Source of the DNA: Hyphomicrobiales bacterium
GTDB lineage: Bacteria; Pseudomonadota; Alphaproteobacteria; Rhizobiales; Rhizobiaceae
NCBI GenBank assembly: GCA_900468065.1
Contig: UBTA01000038.1
Location: forward strand, 1-55,146
Direction of reading: 5' to 3'
Length of the DNA stretch: 55,146 bases
Positions 8,434 to 17,681 of this stretch are shown here, piece after piece. The notes under the pieces are model-generated. The model was not told the origin of the DNA. It ran no database searches and saw nothing but the letters and a program-made list of their open reading frames with translations. The position numbers were made by a program, and so were the translations under genes. The stretch's first letter is position 1. Each line of letters begins with the position of its first letter.

Positions 8434-9303
8434 ATGACGACCGTCAAGGAGCGCCTGCAGGCAAGCCTGGAGAATTCAACCGCCGCCGGCCGCGCCATCG
8501 CCAATTATATGCTCGCCAATCTCAACGAGCTTCCATTCGAAACGGCGGCGAGCATATCCACCAAGATAGGCATAGGCGAAATGACGGTCGGACGCTTCTG
8601 CCGATCGATCGGCTATACGCACTTCAAGGAACTGAAGGCCGATCTAAAGGCCGATTTCAGTAACAGTCCGTGGCTAGTCGGTGACCGGCTGAAGGATTTT
8701 GCCGCCAAGGCCCGCGAGCAAAACCACCATCTGGCGACTGGCCTGGAAATGGAAATCGGCGCACTCGTGCGGATCTACGAAATCGCCGAAACCCCTGAAT
8801 TCAACAGGTTCATCGAGCGACTGAGCACCGCCCGCAAGGTTTTCTGTGCGGGTTTCCAAACTGAGCGCGGGGTTGCCTCGGTCCTCGCCCACCAGCTGCA
8901 ATATCTGCGCGATGAGGTTCATCTTGTTGATCTCGCTGCCGGCAATTTCGTTGATGTACTGCTGACCGACCCGACCGCGTTGGCGCTGGTGATTATAGAT
9001 ACAAGGCGTTACTCGCGGCAAAGCAAGTTGCTCGCAGAAGCCGCCTGCAAACGCGGCATCGCTGTCACAATTATCACCGATACGTACTGTGACTGGGCAA
9101 GCGCGGTTGCCAGCGAAGTGTTCGCTGTCCCCACCACCCTCAACCACTTTTGGGACTCGCTCAGCCCACTCGTCTCTCTCGTGCAATTGGCGGTCAATGG
9201 GGTCTTCGGGCAGCTCGGCGCCGACGTTGAGGAGAGATTAGGCGAGATCTTCAGTAATTACCGGACATTCACCGGCCACGCGGGAACCACTCTAGACGAC
9301 TGA
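8434..9303 (+). CDS. RpiR/MurR-family transcriptional regulator
   Basis: A 289-residue regulator with an N-terminal HTH_6 domain (about residues 1-75, with TAASISTKIGIGEMTVGRFC as the helix-turn-helix) and a C-terminal SIS domain (about 125-255). SIS domains normally bind phosphosugars or related anionic ligands and set DNA binding. The regulator precedes, by about 55 bases and on the same strand, a peptide-type ABC importer, an M81 metallopeptidase and a D-amino-acid dehydrogenase, so it probably controls that operon. A perfect palindrome (8354-8366) upstream is the likely operator. RpiR members are also known to control amino-acid and peptide catabolism, so the ligand need not be a sugar phosphate. 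Confidence 0.9.
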   Translation: MTTVKERLQASLENSTAAGRAIANYMLANLNELPFETAASISTKIGIGEMTVGRFCRSIGYTHFKELKADLKADFSNSPWLVGDRLKDFAAKAREQNHHLATGLEMEIGALVRIYEIAETPEFNRFIERLSTARKVFCAGFQTERGVASVLAHQLQYLRDEVHLVDLAAGNFVDVLLTDPTALALVIIDTRRYSRQSKLLAEAACKRGIAVTIITDTYCDWASAVASEVFAVPTTLNHFWDSLSPLVSLVQLAVNGVFGQLGADVEERLGEIFSNYRTFTGHAGTTLDD

Positions 9304-9357
9304 CTATCATGCTGAATGCTCAACTTGCGTCAAACAAACCAAAAAGGGGAACGCATA

Positions 9358-10944
9358 ATGACCAACCACAAACATCATCTCACTGGCACACTACTAGCCC
9401 TCGTATTCGCGAGCGGCGGCGCGCTGCCAGCCTCTAGCGCCACAGCGGCGGAGGCCGTTTTCGTGCTCCCCTCCGACGAGGCAGGTGCCCCGGCGCTGGA
9501 TCCGATCCGTGGGTCCCTTGTCACTCTTGCCGATGCACTAATTTATGACGGCCTCGTTATCCAAGGCGCCGATCAGGCCTTCCATCCGCACCTCGCCACA
9601 AAGTGGGAAACCTCTTCGGATGGCATGACCTGGACCTTTCACCTGAGAGAAGGTGTCAAGTTCCATGACGGAGAGCCTTTCAACGCCAAGACCATCGCCT
9701 GGTGGATCCCGAAATTTGCAGGAACCGAGAACGCGTATCTTGTAGGCGGTATCGACAAAGTCGAAGTGATCGATGACTACACAGTTCGCTTCGCAATGAA
9801 GCATCCCGATGCCAACCTGCTCTACAACCTGTCAAGCAAATTCATGGGTATCCCCAGCCCGAAGGCTTACGATGCCGAGGGAACCAACTACGGCGTCACT
9901 GTTGCCGTCGGCACTGGCCCCTACAAGCTAGAGAGCTTCACGACCGGCGTTGAATCGGTATTGGTTCGCAACGACGAATACACTTGGGGCTCGGAGCTTT
10001 CTGCAAATAAGGGCCCTGCCAAGATCGAGAAGTTGACGCTGCGCGAGATCGCTGATTCCTCCAGCAGCTTCCTCGAGCTGAAGACCGGGGGGGTCGATGT
10101 CGTCATCGACGTGCCAAGCGATATTCTGCCGCAGTACGAAACACTAACCAACGCCACGATCAAGAGCCAAGCCGGCTTCGGGATTTATTACCTGCCCATC
10201 AACACCACGGTCGAACCTTTCACTGACCTGAATGTCCGAAAGGCCGTGGCGCTGGCAGTCAACCAACAGGAAATCGTCGATAAGCTGTTTGGCGGCCGCG
10301 GCCTTGCGGCCCATAACCTCTTGATCGCATCGCTACCGGAATCCAAGGTCGATCCGAAATACAATATCTCTTACGATCCGGACCAGGCCAAGGCTCTGCT
10401 CGAGGGCGCCGGCTGGAAGGCAGGCGCAGACGGTACCCGCACCAAGGATGGCAAGCCGCTCACCGTCACTCTCTGGAGTCAGAGCGACACAGAGTTCAAG
10501 CGCCTCTCTGAGGTCCTCCAGGCTCAACTAAAGGCGGTCGGGGTCAATGCTGAGATAACTATCTTTGATACCTCTTCAATCCGTGCCGAATACAAAAAGG
10601 GCACCCAGCAGCTGGCCGTTCGCAGCTATGGTTGGAATAATGCTGACATCCTCGATTGGTTCTTTTCCGGCGAGCGCCTCGGCTACCCGAACGTGTCAAT
10701 GTGGAAGGATGCAAAAGCAGATGAATTGCGTGTCAAGGCACTCACTGGCTCCAAGACGCTGGAGGAGCGCGTTGCAAACTTCATTACCTATCACGAGTAT
10801 GTACTAAGCCAGTACCCCTTCGCACCGATTTACGAACCGGTTCAAACCCTTGCCTACAGCAAGGATCGCGTCAGCCTGCCGGAGGTCATTGCCGGCCCGC
10901 AGTTTTCCGCGCAGACCGTGCTTGATATCGACGTCAAGGACTGA
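9358..10944 (+). CDS. Peptide/nickel-type ABC transporter substrate-binding protein (SBP_bac_5)
   Basis: A 528-residue family 5 extracellular solute-binding protein (DppA/OppA/NikA class) that delivers peptides or similar ligands to the following permeases. The ATG at 9358 is preferred over an earlier ATG at 9316 because it follows AAAAAGGGGA (9341-9350) and gives a clean Sec signal peptide of about 35 residues (HHLTGTLLALVFASGGALPA then ASSATAAEA). Family motifs include the LATKWETSSDGMTWTFHLRE segment and KFHDGEPFNAKT. It is the first transporter gene of a seven-gene operon. In this family the ligand class cannot be read from sequence; the neighbouring MlrC and DauA-like genes suggest an unusual peptide or D-amino-acid conjugate. 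Confidence 0.92.
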   Translation: MTNHKHHLTGTLLALVFASGGALPASSATAAEAVFVLPSDEAGAPALDPIRGSLVTLADALIYDGLVIQGADQAFHPHLATKWETSSDGMTWTFHLREGVKFHDGEPFNAKTIAWWIPKFAGTENAYLVGGIDKVEVIDDYTVRFAMKHPDANLLYNLSSKFMGIPSPKAYDAEGTNYGVTVAVGTGPYKLESFTTGVESVLVRNDEYTWGSELSANKGPAKIEKLTLREIADSSSSFLELKTGGVDVVIDVPSDILPQYETLTNATIKSQAGFGIYYLPINTTVEPFTDLNVRKAVALAVNQQEIVDKLFGGRGLAAHNLLIASLPESKVDPKYNISYDPDQAKALLEGAGWKAGADGTRTKDGKPLTVTLWSQSDTEFKRLSEVLQAQLKAVGVNAEITIFDTSSIRAEYKKGTQQLAVRSYGWNNADILDWFFSGERLGYPNVSMWKDAKADELRVKALTGSKTLEERVANFITYHEYVLSQYPFAPIYEPVQTLAYSKDRVSLPEVIAGPQFSAQTVLDIDVKD

Positions 10945-10965
10945 TCGCAATCGGAGACGGCGAAT

Positions 10966-11895
10966 ATGCTCGGCTATACTATCAGACGCCTTTTGGCGTT
11001 GGTCCCGGTCTTCTTCGTCGTCTCCGGCGTGGTTTTCCTTGTTGTGCACCTTGTCCCCGGTGATCCGGTGGACCACCTTATTCGGACAGGATCATCACCC
11101 GATCAGCGGGCGGAGATCATTGCCCGCTACGGCCTCGATCGCAGCCTGATTGAACAATATATCAGCTGGCTGGGACGGGTCATTTCCGGCGATCTCGGCA
11201 CGGCCATCGTCATGCGCCGGCCGGTGGCGACGCTGATCTGGGACAATCTCGGCTATAGCCTGGCGCTCGGCGGATGGGCACTGGCCTTCTCCGCCCTGGC
11301 AGGCGTCGCCGCAGGCGCCATCGCCGCCTCCTTCCGTGAGCGCTGGATCGACCACGGGTTGATGGGCGTGTCGCTACTCGGATCGACTGTGCCAACATTT
11401 TGGCTCGGGCTGCTAATGATCATGTTGTTCGCAGTCCAACTCGGCTGGGTACCTGTGTCGGGGGCCCGGCACTGGACATCCCTTATCCTGCCAGTGCTTA
11501 CCGTTGGCCTGGGCGGCATGGCGTTGGTGGCGCGGGTCACCCGTATTGCCATGATCGAAACAGCGCGCGAGGATTTTGTCATGCTTCTGCATGCCAAGGG
11601 CGTGCCGCGGTGGACAATACAGATACGCCATGTTTTGCGGCACGCATTGATCCCCGTCGTCACTATTCTCAGCCTGCGGATTGGACTGATCATCGGCGGG
11701 TCGGTTACGGTGGAATACGTCTTTGCCCGGCCAGGCCTTGGGTCACTTTTGATCCGGGCACTCTCGCAGCGCGACTATCCGCTCGTTCAGGGCTGTCTAC
11801 TGTTCCTCGCTATGGCGGTGATGCTCGGCACCCTGCTTGGGGACCTGCTGCAGGCGGCGATGGATCCTCGACAGCGCGATGAGGCTACACGATGA
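10966..11895 (+). CDS. Peptide-type ABC transporter permease (DppB-like)
   Basis: A 309-residue inner-membrane permease of the DppB/OppB class. It begins with the typical MLGYTIRRLLALVPVFFVVS span and the conserved VVHLVPGDPVD segment. The ATPase-contacting EAA-type loop lies in the second half (ETAREDFVMLLHAKGVPRW). About six membrane spans are apparent. It lies 21 bases after the binding-protein gene and ends in an ATGA overlap with the next permease. Together with the next gene it forms the channel of the importer. Confidence 0.92.
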   Translation: MLGYTIRRLLALVPVFFVVSGVVFLVVHLVPGDPVDHLIRTGSSPDQRAEIIARYGLDRSLIEQYISWLGRVISGDLGTAIVMRRPVATLIWDNLGYSLALGGWALAFSALAGVAAGAIAASFRERWIDHGLMGVSLLGSTVPTFWLGLLMIMLFAVQLGWVPVSGARHWTSLILPVLTVGLGGMALVARVTRIAMIETAREDFVMLLHAKGVPRWTIQIRHVLRHALIPVVTILSLRIGLIIGGSVTVEYVFARPGLGSLLIRALSQRDYPLVQGCLLFLAMAVMLGTLLGDLLQAAMDPRQRDEATR

Positions 11896-12746
11896 AAGGA
11901 CCTAATCCGCGAAAATTCCTGCTCGTATTGACGCCGACGCCGCTCTCTGCACTCTCAGGTATCGCGCTTCTCGTGCTGATCCTCCTGGCCGTGTTCGCTC
12001 CGTGGGTATCGCCTTATCCCTATGACGTTCAGAACCTCTCAATTGCCAATCAGGCACCCTCGGCCCTGCATTGGTTCGGCACCGACGATTTTGGCCGGGA
12101 CGTGCTTTCGCGCGTTATTTTCGGTGCCCGAACGTCCCTTAGCGTCTCGTTGATTTCGATTTCGCTTTCTCTGTTCGGCGGTGTCATCATCGGCGCATTC
12201 TGCGGCTATCTCGGCGGCTGGGTCGATCGGCTCGGCATGTCGATCGTCGATCTTACATGGTTTTTTCCCGAAATCCTTTTGGCCTTGCTGATCGTGGCCA
12301 TCCTTGGTCCCGGCTCGGAAAGCACAATTATTGCCATCGCCATTGCCTATCTGGCGCAGTTCACCCGGCTGACACGCACACAGATCATCACGCTGAAGCG
12401 CCAGACCTTTGTCGAAGCCAGCTTGAGCATGGGTGCTGGTCCCCTCCACATCATGATGCGCCGGCTTTTACCCAACGCTATCGCGCCGGTAATTGTCGTC
12501 GCCATGCTGTCAACTGGCAACGCCATCCTTTTAGAGGCAACCCTGGGCTTCTTCGGCATGGGTGCACAGCCCCCGATCCCGAGCTGGGGCGGGATGATGA
12601 GTACGGGGTCATCGCAGCTGTTCAATGCTCCTTGGGTCATTGTGTGGCCCGGTATTTTCGTGGCCTTGTCGGTCATCTTCATCAACCTGTTCGGCGACGG
12701 CATTCTGCGTGCACTCGACGTCAAAGCGCGAATGAGGACGCAATAG
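11892..12746 (+). CDS. Peptide-type ABC transporter permease (DppC-like)
   Basis: A 284-residue permease of the DppC/OppC class. After the first membrane span it shows the hallmark HWFGTDDFGRDVLSRVIFGA segment (residues about 56-75), then four or more further spans and the EAA-type loop (LKRQTFVEASLSMGAGPLHI). Its start overlaps the DppB-like stop (ATGA), and the ATPase gene begins 2 bases after its own stop. It is the second half of the channel of the RpiR-associated importer. Confidence 0.92.
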   Translation: MKGPNPRKFLLVLTPTPLSALSGIALLVLILLAVFAPWVSPYPYDVQNLSIANQAPSALHWFGTDDFGRDVLSRVIFGARTSLSVSLISISLSLFGGVIIGAFCGYLGGWVDRLGMSIVDLTWFFPEILLALLIVAILGPGSESTIIAIAIAYLAQFTRLTRTQIITLKRQTFVEASLSMGAGPLHIMMRRLLPNAIAPVIVVAMLSTGNAILLEATLGFFGMGAQPPIPSWGGMMSTGSSQLFNAPWVIVWPGIFVALSVIFINLFGDGILRALDVKARMRTQ

Positions 12747-12748
12747 CC

Positions 12749-13705
12749 ATGCTTCTATCAGTTGAAGACCTCAAGATAGGCTTTGGTCTGCTCGAACCGC
12801 TGGTTGGCGTCGATCTCGGCGTCGATGCGGGGGAAATCCTCGGCCTAGTCGGTGAATCCGGGTCCGGAAAATCAATGACGGCCATGAGTATCATGGGGAT
12901 GCTGCCCTTGATGGGCGGGCGCATCAAACAGGGCCGGATTGTCTTCGATGGTCTTGACCTCACCACGATCAACGAGGGGTCCTATCGCAAGTTAAGGGGT
13001 GGCCGCATTGCCCTGATCACCCAGAACCCTATGACCTCGCTCGACCCGGTCGTGCGCGTGGGTCGCCAGATCGACCAGGCGTCACAGCTGCATCTGGGTC
13101 TCGACCGCAAGGAGGCAAAGTCACGAACCATCGACTTGATGGATCGGATGCGTATCCCATCGCCGCAGCATGCCTACGACCTCTTCCCGCACCAGCTCTC
13201 GGGTGGCTTGCGCCAGCGCATCGTTATTGCCATGGCGCTGGCTGGCGACCCCGATCTGTTGATCGCCGACGAGCCGACCACGGCGCTAGACGTTACGGTA
13301 CAGGCGCAGATCATCCAATTGCTCGTCGAACTGGTACGCGACCGCGGCCTGGGGTTAATCCTGATCACCCACGACATGGGCGTTATCGCTCAGACCTGCG
13401 ACCGGGTGGCGGTGATGTATTGCGGCCGGGTTGTCGAATACGGTCCGGTTGCCAGGCTTTTTGACGATCCGCGACATCCTTACACCAGGGCGCTGATCTC
13501 CTGCATTCCGCAGCTGGGCATGGCGCCGGGCACACTCACAGGCATTCCCGGCATGGTGCCTTCGAGCCAGAACCTGCCCAAGGGCTGCCGCTTCCATCCG
13601 CGCTGTGACAGCGTCCTGGACAACTGCCGTCTCAGGGAACCGCCCATGAAAACCGAGGACGGGCGCTCTGTCGCCTGCTTTCTGCATGAAGGAGGTCAGC
13701 GATGA
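12749..13705 (+). CDS. Peptide-type ABC transporter ATP-binding protein (DppD-like)
   Basis: A 318-residue ATPase. An open frame runs in from 12257, but that part overlaps the permease. The ATG at 12749, two bases after the permease stop, gives the normal start ([12 protein letters not shown]). Motifs: Walker [10 protein letters not shown]-loop QNPMTSLDP, signature [15 protein letters not shown], Walker [14 protein letters not shown]. The C-terminal oligopeptide-transporter extension has the cysteine-containing GCRFHPRC pattern, which in this family can ligate an Fe-S cluster. Its stop overlaps the next ATPase start. It works as a heterodimer with the DppF-like protein. Confidence 0.93.
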   Translation: MLLSVEDLKIGFGLLEPLVGVDLGVDAGEILGLVGESGSGKSMTAMSIMGMLPLMGGRIKQGRIVFDGLDLTTINEGSYRKLRGGRIALITQNPMTSLDPVVRVGRQIDQASQLHLGLDRKEAKSRTIDLMDRMRIPSPQHAYDLFPHQLSGGLRQRIVIAMALAGDPDLLIADEPTTALDVTVQAQIIQLLVELVRDRGLGLILITHDMGVIAQTCDRVAVMYCGRVVEYGPVARLFDDPRHPYTRALISCIPQLGMAPGTLTGIPGMVPSSQNLPKGCRFHPRCDSVLDNCRLREPPMKTEDGRSVACFLHEGGQR

Positions 13706-14694
13706 CCCCACTCTTGTCGGTACGCAAACTCAGCAGGGTGTTTTCCAGCAACGGGGGCTTTCTGCGCAAAAAGCGGCAGTTCCGAGCCGTTAGCGACGTT
13801 TCCTTCGATGTTCGGCGCGGCGATGTCCTCGGCGTCGTTGGTGAGAGCGGCTGCGGAAAATCGACCTTGGCGCGACTGGTACTCCGCCTCATCGAACCGT
13901 CCGCCGGCGCCGTGATGTTCGACGGGCAAGATATCGCCAGCCTGCCGGCCGGCGCCATCCGGCCGTTGCGGCGCCATTTTCAAATGGTGTTTCAGGACCC
14001 ATACTCCTCGATCGATCCGCGCCTGACTGTGCGTGATGCTCTCCTCGAGCCCTTTCAGGTCCAGGATATCAAGATGACCAAAGTGGCGGCGAAATCCAAG
14101 ATCGATGCACTGCTTACTGAAGTATCGTTGCCCCTGTCCATGGCCGACAGTTACCAACACCAGTTGTCCGGTGGCCAAAAGCAACGTGTCGGGATCGCCA
14201 GGGCACTTGCGCTGTCGCCCGCACTCGTCGTGCTCGACGAGCCGACCGCCTCTCTCGACGTGTCGATCCAGGCGCAAGTTATCGCTTTGCTGCAGGAACT
14301 GCGCGACCGGCTCGATCTAACCTACATGTTTATTTCCCACGATCTGGCATTGGTTCAATATTTCTGCGACCGGATCCTGGTCATGTATCTCGGTCGCATC
14401 GTTGAGATCTTGCCGCGCGGCGAACTGCCTGTTCATCCCTACACCAAGGCTCTGATGGATAGTGCATTCGTTCCCGATCCAAACCAGCGCCGGGACATCC
14501 CGCGAATTTACGGAGAAATCCCCTCCGGTTACGACGAACCGACGGGCTGCGCCTTCGTCGGACGTTGTCCCTTGGCGGAAGCCCGCTGCTCGAAGAGCCT
14601 GCCACGCCTGCAATCCCTGTCCGAAAACCATGCTGTAGCCTGCCATGTGCAGGGTCCGGTTAACGTCCCGATGGAGTTCCAGAATGCCCTTTAA
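13702..14694 (+). CDS. Peptide-type ABC transporter ATP-binding protein (DppF-like)
   Basis: A 330-residue ATPase, partner of the DppD-like protein. Motifs: Walker A GESGCGKSTL, Q-loop FQDPYSSIDPR, signature LSGGQKQRVGIARAL, Walker B LVVLDEPTASLDVS, H-loop ISHDLALV, and a C-terminal extension with GCAFVGRCPLAEARC. Its ATG overlaps the previous stop as ATGA, and its last 11 bases overlap the start of the M81 peptidase gene, so transport and degradation genes are translationally coupled. This coupling is the best evidence that the peptidase acts on the imported compound. Confidence 0.93.
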   Translation: MTPLLSVRKLSRVFSSNGGFLRKKRQFRAVSDVSFDVRRGDVLGVVGESGCGKSTLARLVLRLIEPSAGAVMFDGQDIASLPAGAIRPLRRHFQMVFQDPYSSIDPRLTVRDALLEPFQVQDIKMTKVAAKSKIDALLTEVSLPLSMADSYQHQLSGGQKQRVGIARALALSPALVVLDEPTASLDVSIQAQVIALLQELRDRLDLTYMFISHDLALVQYFCDRILVMYLGRIVEILPRGELPVHPYTKALMDSAFVPDPNQRRDIPRIYGEIPSGYDEPTGCAFVGRCPLAEARCSKSLPRLQSLSENHAVACHVQGPVNVPMEFQNAL

Positions 14695-16174
14695 AGTTCT
14701 CACCGCAGAATTCATGCACGAGTCTAACACGTTTAGCATCCGCACCACTGGCCTCGCGCAGTTTCAACGGGAGACACTCATGTTCGGGGATGAGGCCATT
14801 CAACAGCGCGGCCAGTCCAATACCGGTCTCGCGGGCGCACTGACCTGCAAAGCCGAATTCGGCTGGGACATGACTCACACCGTGAGCGCCTGGAGCGAAC
14901 CAGCCGGTCCGGTCACCGTCGATGCCTATGAGTTCATCGCCGCCAAGATCGTCGAAGCCGCGAAGTCTCAGAAATTCGATGGCATCCTGTTGTGTTTGCA
15001 CGGCGCCATGGTTGCCCAGCACACCGACGATGGCGAAGGCGAACTTCTATCACGGCTGCGTGACGTTGTCGGGCTGGATCTGCCTATCGCCGTCACGCTC
15101 GATCTGCATGCCAATGTCACCATGCGGATGTGTGAAATGGCGCAAATTCTGGTGTCCTACAAGACCTATCCGCATATCGACCTGCGCGAAACCGCCTATC
15201 ACGCCGGCACACTTCTGCATCGCATGATGGCCGGCGAAATCCAGCCTCAGACGCTGCGCGTCCATCTCCCTATGTTAGAGGAGGCCAATGGCGGACGTAC
15301 CGACGTCGGAGCCATGGTCGAACGGATTGCCCGCGCCCGCGCGTACGAAAAGGAACAGCCAGGTGCGTTTGCCGTCAGCATCAACGGCGCGTTTCCCGAG
15401 GCAGATATTGCTGAAGTCGGCCCCACTGTCCTCGTCACCTACGAGGGCGACCCCGCACCTCACAAAGCATTTGCAGAAAGCCTAGCCGACGATATCTGGG
15501 CCAAGCGCAACGACGTAATAAATGTCTTCCACACAGTCGATGCGGTGGCTGAAATAGCCAGAACCTATGCGAAGGCCGACGGCCCTCTGATCGTCGCAGA
15601 TTACGCAGACAATCCCGGCGGCGGCTCCTATGGCGATTCCACCAATCTCCTTCGCGCGCTTCTGGCCGCAGGTGTCGCAGACGCGGCCTTTGGCCCGATG
15701 GTCGACCCGCAGGCATCGGAAGCGCTTGCCGCTGAAGGCGAAGGCGCCACCGTCACGATCGCGATTGGAGGCAAGACGGATCCACGTTTCGGCGGAGCGC
15801 CTTTGACCGTTACCGGACTCGTCAAGCTGGTTTCCAATGGTGACTTTACCGGTGATGGTCCGATGATCGGTGGCTTGGACCAAAGCTTTGGGACGAGCGC
15901 TGTATTGGTGGTGGATGGTATCGAGGTGCTTGTCACCAGTACGCCACTGCAGATGCTCGACCTCCAGCAATTTCGCGCCTTCGGGATTGACCCGGCTGCA
16001 AAACGCGTCGTCGGGCTGAAATCGATGCAACATTTTCGCGCCGCCTTCGAGCCGATCGCCAGCAAGGTGGTGGTCTGCGACAGTGGTGCGTTGTGTACTC
16101 TGGATTACGACCGCCTTCCATTCACGAAGATACCACGGCCCATCTTTCCGCTCGACCGCGGCATGGTTCGCTGA
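14684..16174 (+). CDS. M81-family metallopeptidase (MlrC-like)
   Basis: A 496-residue protein of the MlrC/M81 family, named for the microcystinase that finishes breakdown of linearised microcystin and other peptides containing D- or beta-amino acids. The ATG at 14684 gives the family start (MPFKVLTAEFMHESNTFS), where HESNTF is a hallmark. Other landmarks are LHGAMVAQHTDDGEGE, LDLHANVT (metal-site Asp and His) and YKTYPHIDLRETA. The N-terminal DUF1485 and C-terminal MlrC C domains are both present at full length. The gene overlaps the DppF-like gene by 11 bases and is followed by a D-amino-acid dehydrogenase, which fits hydrolysis of an imported unusual peptide that releases a D-amino acid. 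The real substrate is unknown. Confidence 0.88.
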   Translation: MPFKVLTAEFMHESNTFSIRTTGLAQFQRETLMFGDEAIQQRGQSNTGLAGALTCKAEFGWDMTHTVSAWSEPAGPVTVDAYEFIAAKIVEAAKSQKFDGILLCLHGAMVAQHTDDGEGELLSRLRDVVGLDLPIAVTLDLHANVTMRMCEMAQILVSYKTYPHIDLRETAYHAGTLLHRMMAGEIQPQTLRVHLPMLEEANGGRTDVGAMVERIARARAYEKEQPGAFAVSINGAFPEADIAEVGPTVLVTYEGDPAPHKAFAESLADDIWAKRNDVINVFHTVDAVAEIARTYAKADGPLIVADYADNPGGGSYGDSTNLLRALLAAGVADAAFGPMVDPQASEALAAEGEGATVTIAIGGKTDPRFGGAPLTVTGLVKLVSNGDFTGDGPMIGGLDQSFGTSAVLVVDGIEVLVTSTPLQMLDLQQFRAFGIDPAAKRVVGLKSMQHFRAAFEPIASKVVVCDSGALCTLDYDRLPFTKIPRPIFPLDRGMVR

Positions 16175-16190
16175 CGGCGAGTGGGGACTG

Positions 16191-17330
16191 ATGAAAGACA
16201 TGATTAATGTATTTGACATTGCAGTCGTAGGCGGCGGCATCGCCGGCGCTTCCTTCGCCTATCGGGTGGCAAAACACCGGTCGCTCGTTATCCTCGAGCG
16301 GGAAGCCCACGTCGGCTACCATTCTACGGGACGCTCGGCGGCGGAATTCTCGAGACAGTTCCAAACACCTTCGACTGGTCTGTTGGCGGATGGTTCGTAT
16401 GAGTTTCTCGCCAACCCGCCGCAAGGTTTTGCCGATGTACCTCTGCTCTTTCCCCGCGGCAATCTCGTAATCGCGCAGACCGAGCGGAAAAACCTGCTGG
16501 ATTTCGCATTCCGTGAAGTGCTGGAAACGTCGCCGCAAACACGCATGTTGCATCCCGACGACGCTCTAGCGTTGGTGCCATTCCTGAGACCTGGCTACAC
16601 TGCGGCGGCTTTCTACGACCCTGCCAATTGGGACATGGAAGTTGACAGCTTGCTGCAGGGCTATCTGCGCCAAGCCCGTTATGATGGCGCGGAAATCCGT
16701 ACCAATACTCCAGTAACCGCGATCCGCCGCGACGGTAGCCGCTTCCGCTTGACGACTCCTAACGGTGACGTTCATGCTAATGTTATCGTCAACACCGCGG
16801 GCGCTTGGGCCGACGGCGTGGCTCAGATGGCCGGTTTGGCACCGCTCGGCATTATCCCACATCGCCGTACCGCGATCACTGTTGATGTTCCGGCAAAGTA
16901 CAATCTTGCCGCCACGCCGGGTGTTGCAGAGGTGGCGGAGGACTATTATTTCAAACCGGAATCCGGTCGCTTGATGGTATCCCCTGCCGACGCCACACCA
17001 AGCGATCCTTGCGACGCCCAACCGGAAGATCTCGATGTCGCCTACGCTGCACACTTCCTTGAACAATCGACGATCCTGTCGGTTCGAACCATCGCTCACA
17101 AATGGGCCGGACTGCGTAGCTTCGCGCCCGATAAACGCCAAGTTGTAGGCTTTGATCCTCGTGACCCCGCGTTTTTCTGGCTGGCTGGCCAGGGAGGTAG
17201 TGGCATCCTCACCTCCCCTGCTCTCTCAGCCTGGGCCGCCGGCGTGTTCCTGCAGGGGCGTCCACCACAAGACCTGATGGATTTGGGGCTTGCCGCAGGC
17301 TATTTCGACCCGAACCGGCTATTAAATTAG
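16191..17330 (+). CDS. FAD-dependent D-amino-acid dehydrogenase, DauA-like
   Basis: A 379-residue DAO-family flavoenzyme. The ATG at 16191 follows GAGTGGGGA and gives an early Rossmann motif, VVGGGIAGASFAY (about residues 10-22), then LEREAHVGYHSTGRSAAEF. The GYHSTGRSAA segment, the NTAGAWAD segment, the PLGIIPHRRTAI segment, FKPESGRLMVSPAD and KWAGLRSFAPD closely follow the layout I recall for Pseudomonas D-arginine dehydrogenase (DauA), which oxidises D-arginine and other D-amino acids to imino acids. It starts 16 bases after the MlrC-like stop and is the last gene of the RpiR operon. Substrate preference for basic D-amino acids is inferred, not shown. Confidence 0.85.
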   Translation: MKDMINVFDIAVVGGGIAGASFAYRVAKHRSLVILEREAHVGYHSTGRSAAEFSRQFQTPSTGLLADGSYEFLANPPQGFADVPLLFPRGNLVIAQTERKNLLDFAFREVLETSPQTRMLHPDDALALVPFLRPGYTAAAFYDPANWDMEVDSLLQGYLRQARYDGAEIRTNTPVTAIRRDGSRFRLTTPNGDVHANVIVNTAGAWADGVAQMAGLAPLGIIPHRRTAITVDVPAKYNLAATPGVAEVAEDYYFKPESGRLMVSPADATPSDPCDAQPEDLDVAYAAHFLEQSTILSVRTIAHKWAGLRSFAPDKRQVVGFDPRDPAFFWLAGQGGSGILTSPALSAWAAGVFLQGRPPQDLMDLGLAAGYFDPNRLLN

Positions 17331-17333
17331 ACA

Positions 17334-17357
17334 CGCCGCCCTATGCATAAGGGGGCG
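17334..17357 (+). terminator. Imperfect hairpin after the DauA-like gene
   Basis: CGCCGCCCTATG pairs with CATAAGGGGGCG with two mismatches, directly after the stop codon. No T-run follows, so it is a weak candidate for terminating the operon or protecting the 3' end of the transcript. Confidence 0.3.
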
Positions 17358-17681
17358 ACTCAATTGGCCGCCTTTGACCGATATGAACCGCTGTTAATTT
17401 AACGAATGGTTCAATGCTTCAGTGACGATTATTCTTGACTGATTATTCCGTTGCTGACTGAAAGTTCAAACTCTTCACTGGGGCGACTGTGGGTCCGCAC
17501 GATGATTGGTTGATCAGCTGCCCCATGTCTCAGCGCGTTCGAAGCTAGTGTTGGTTACAGCACGATTGAAGCATACCGACAGCATTAATCAGCTTCGACC
17601 GGTGGCTCGTATGACCGGTCTAGTGGAGGCCGCAACGAATTCAATTAGCAGCTCGTAGTAGTATGTTTTCTGAACGGTCGC
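17358..17681. other. Intergenic stretch between convergent operons
   Basis: No gene is visible. It separates the 3' ends of two convergent transcripts. The only structure noticed is a 7-base inverted repeat, GACCGGT at 17597-17603 and ACCGGTC at 17614-17620, with a 10-base loop and no T-run on either strand. Confidence 0.4.
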
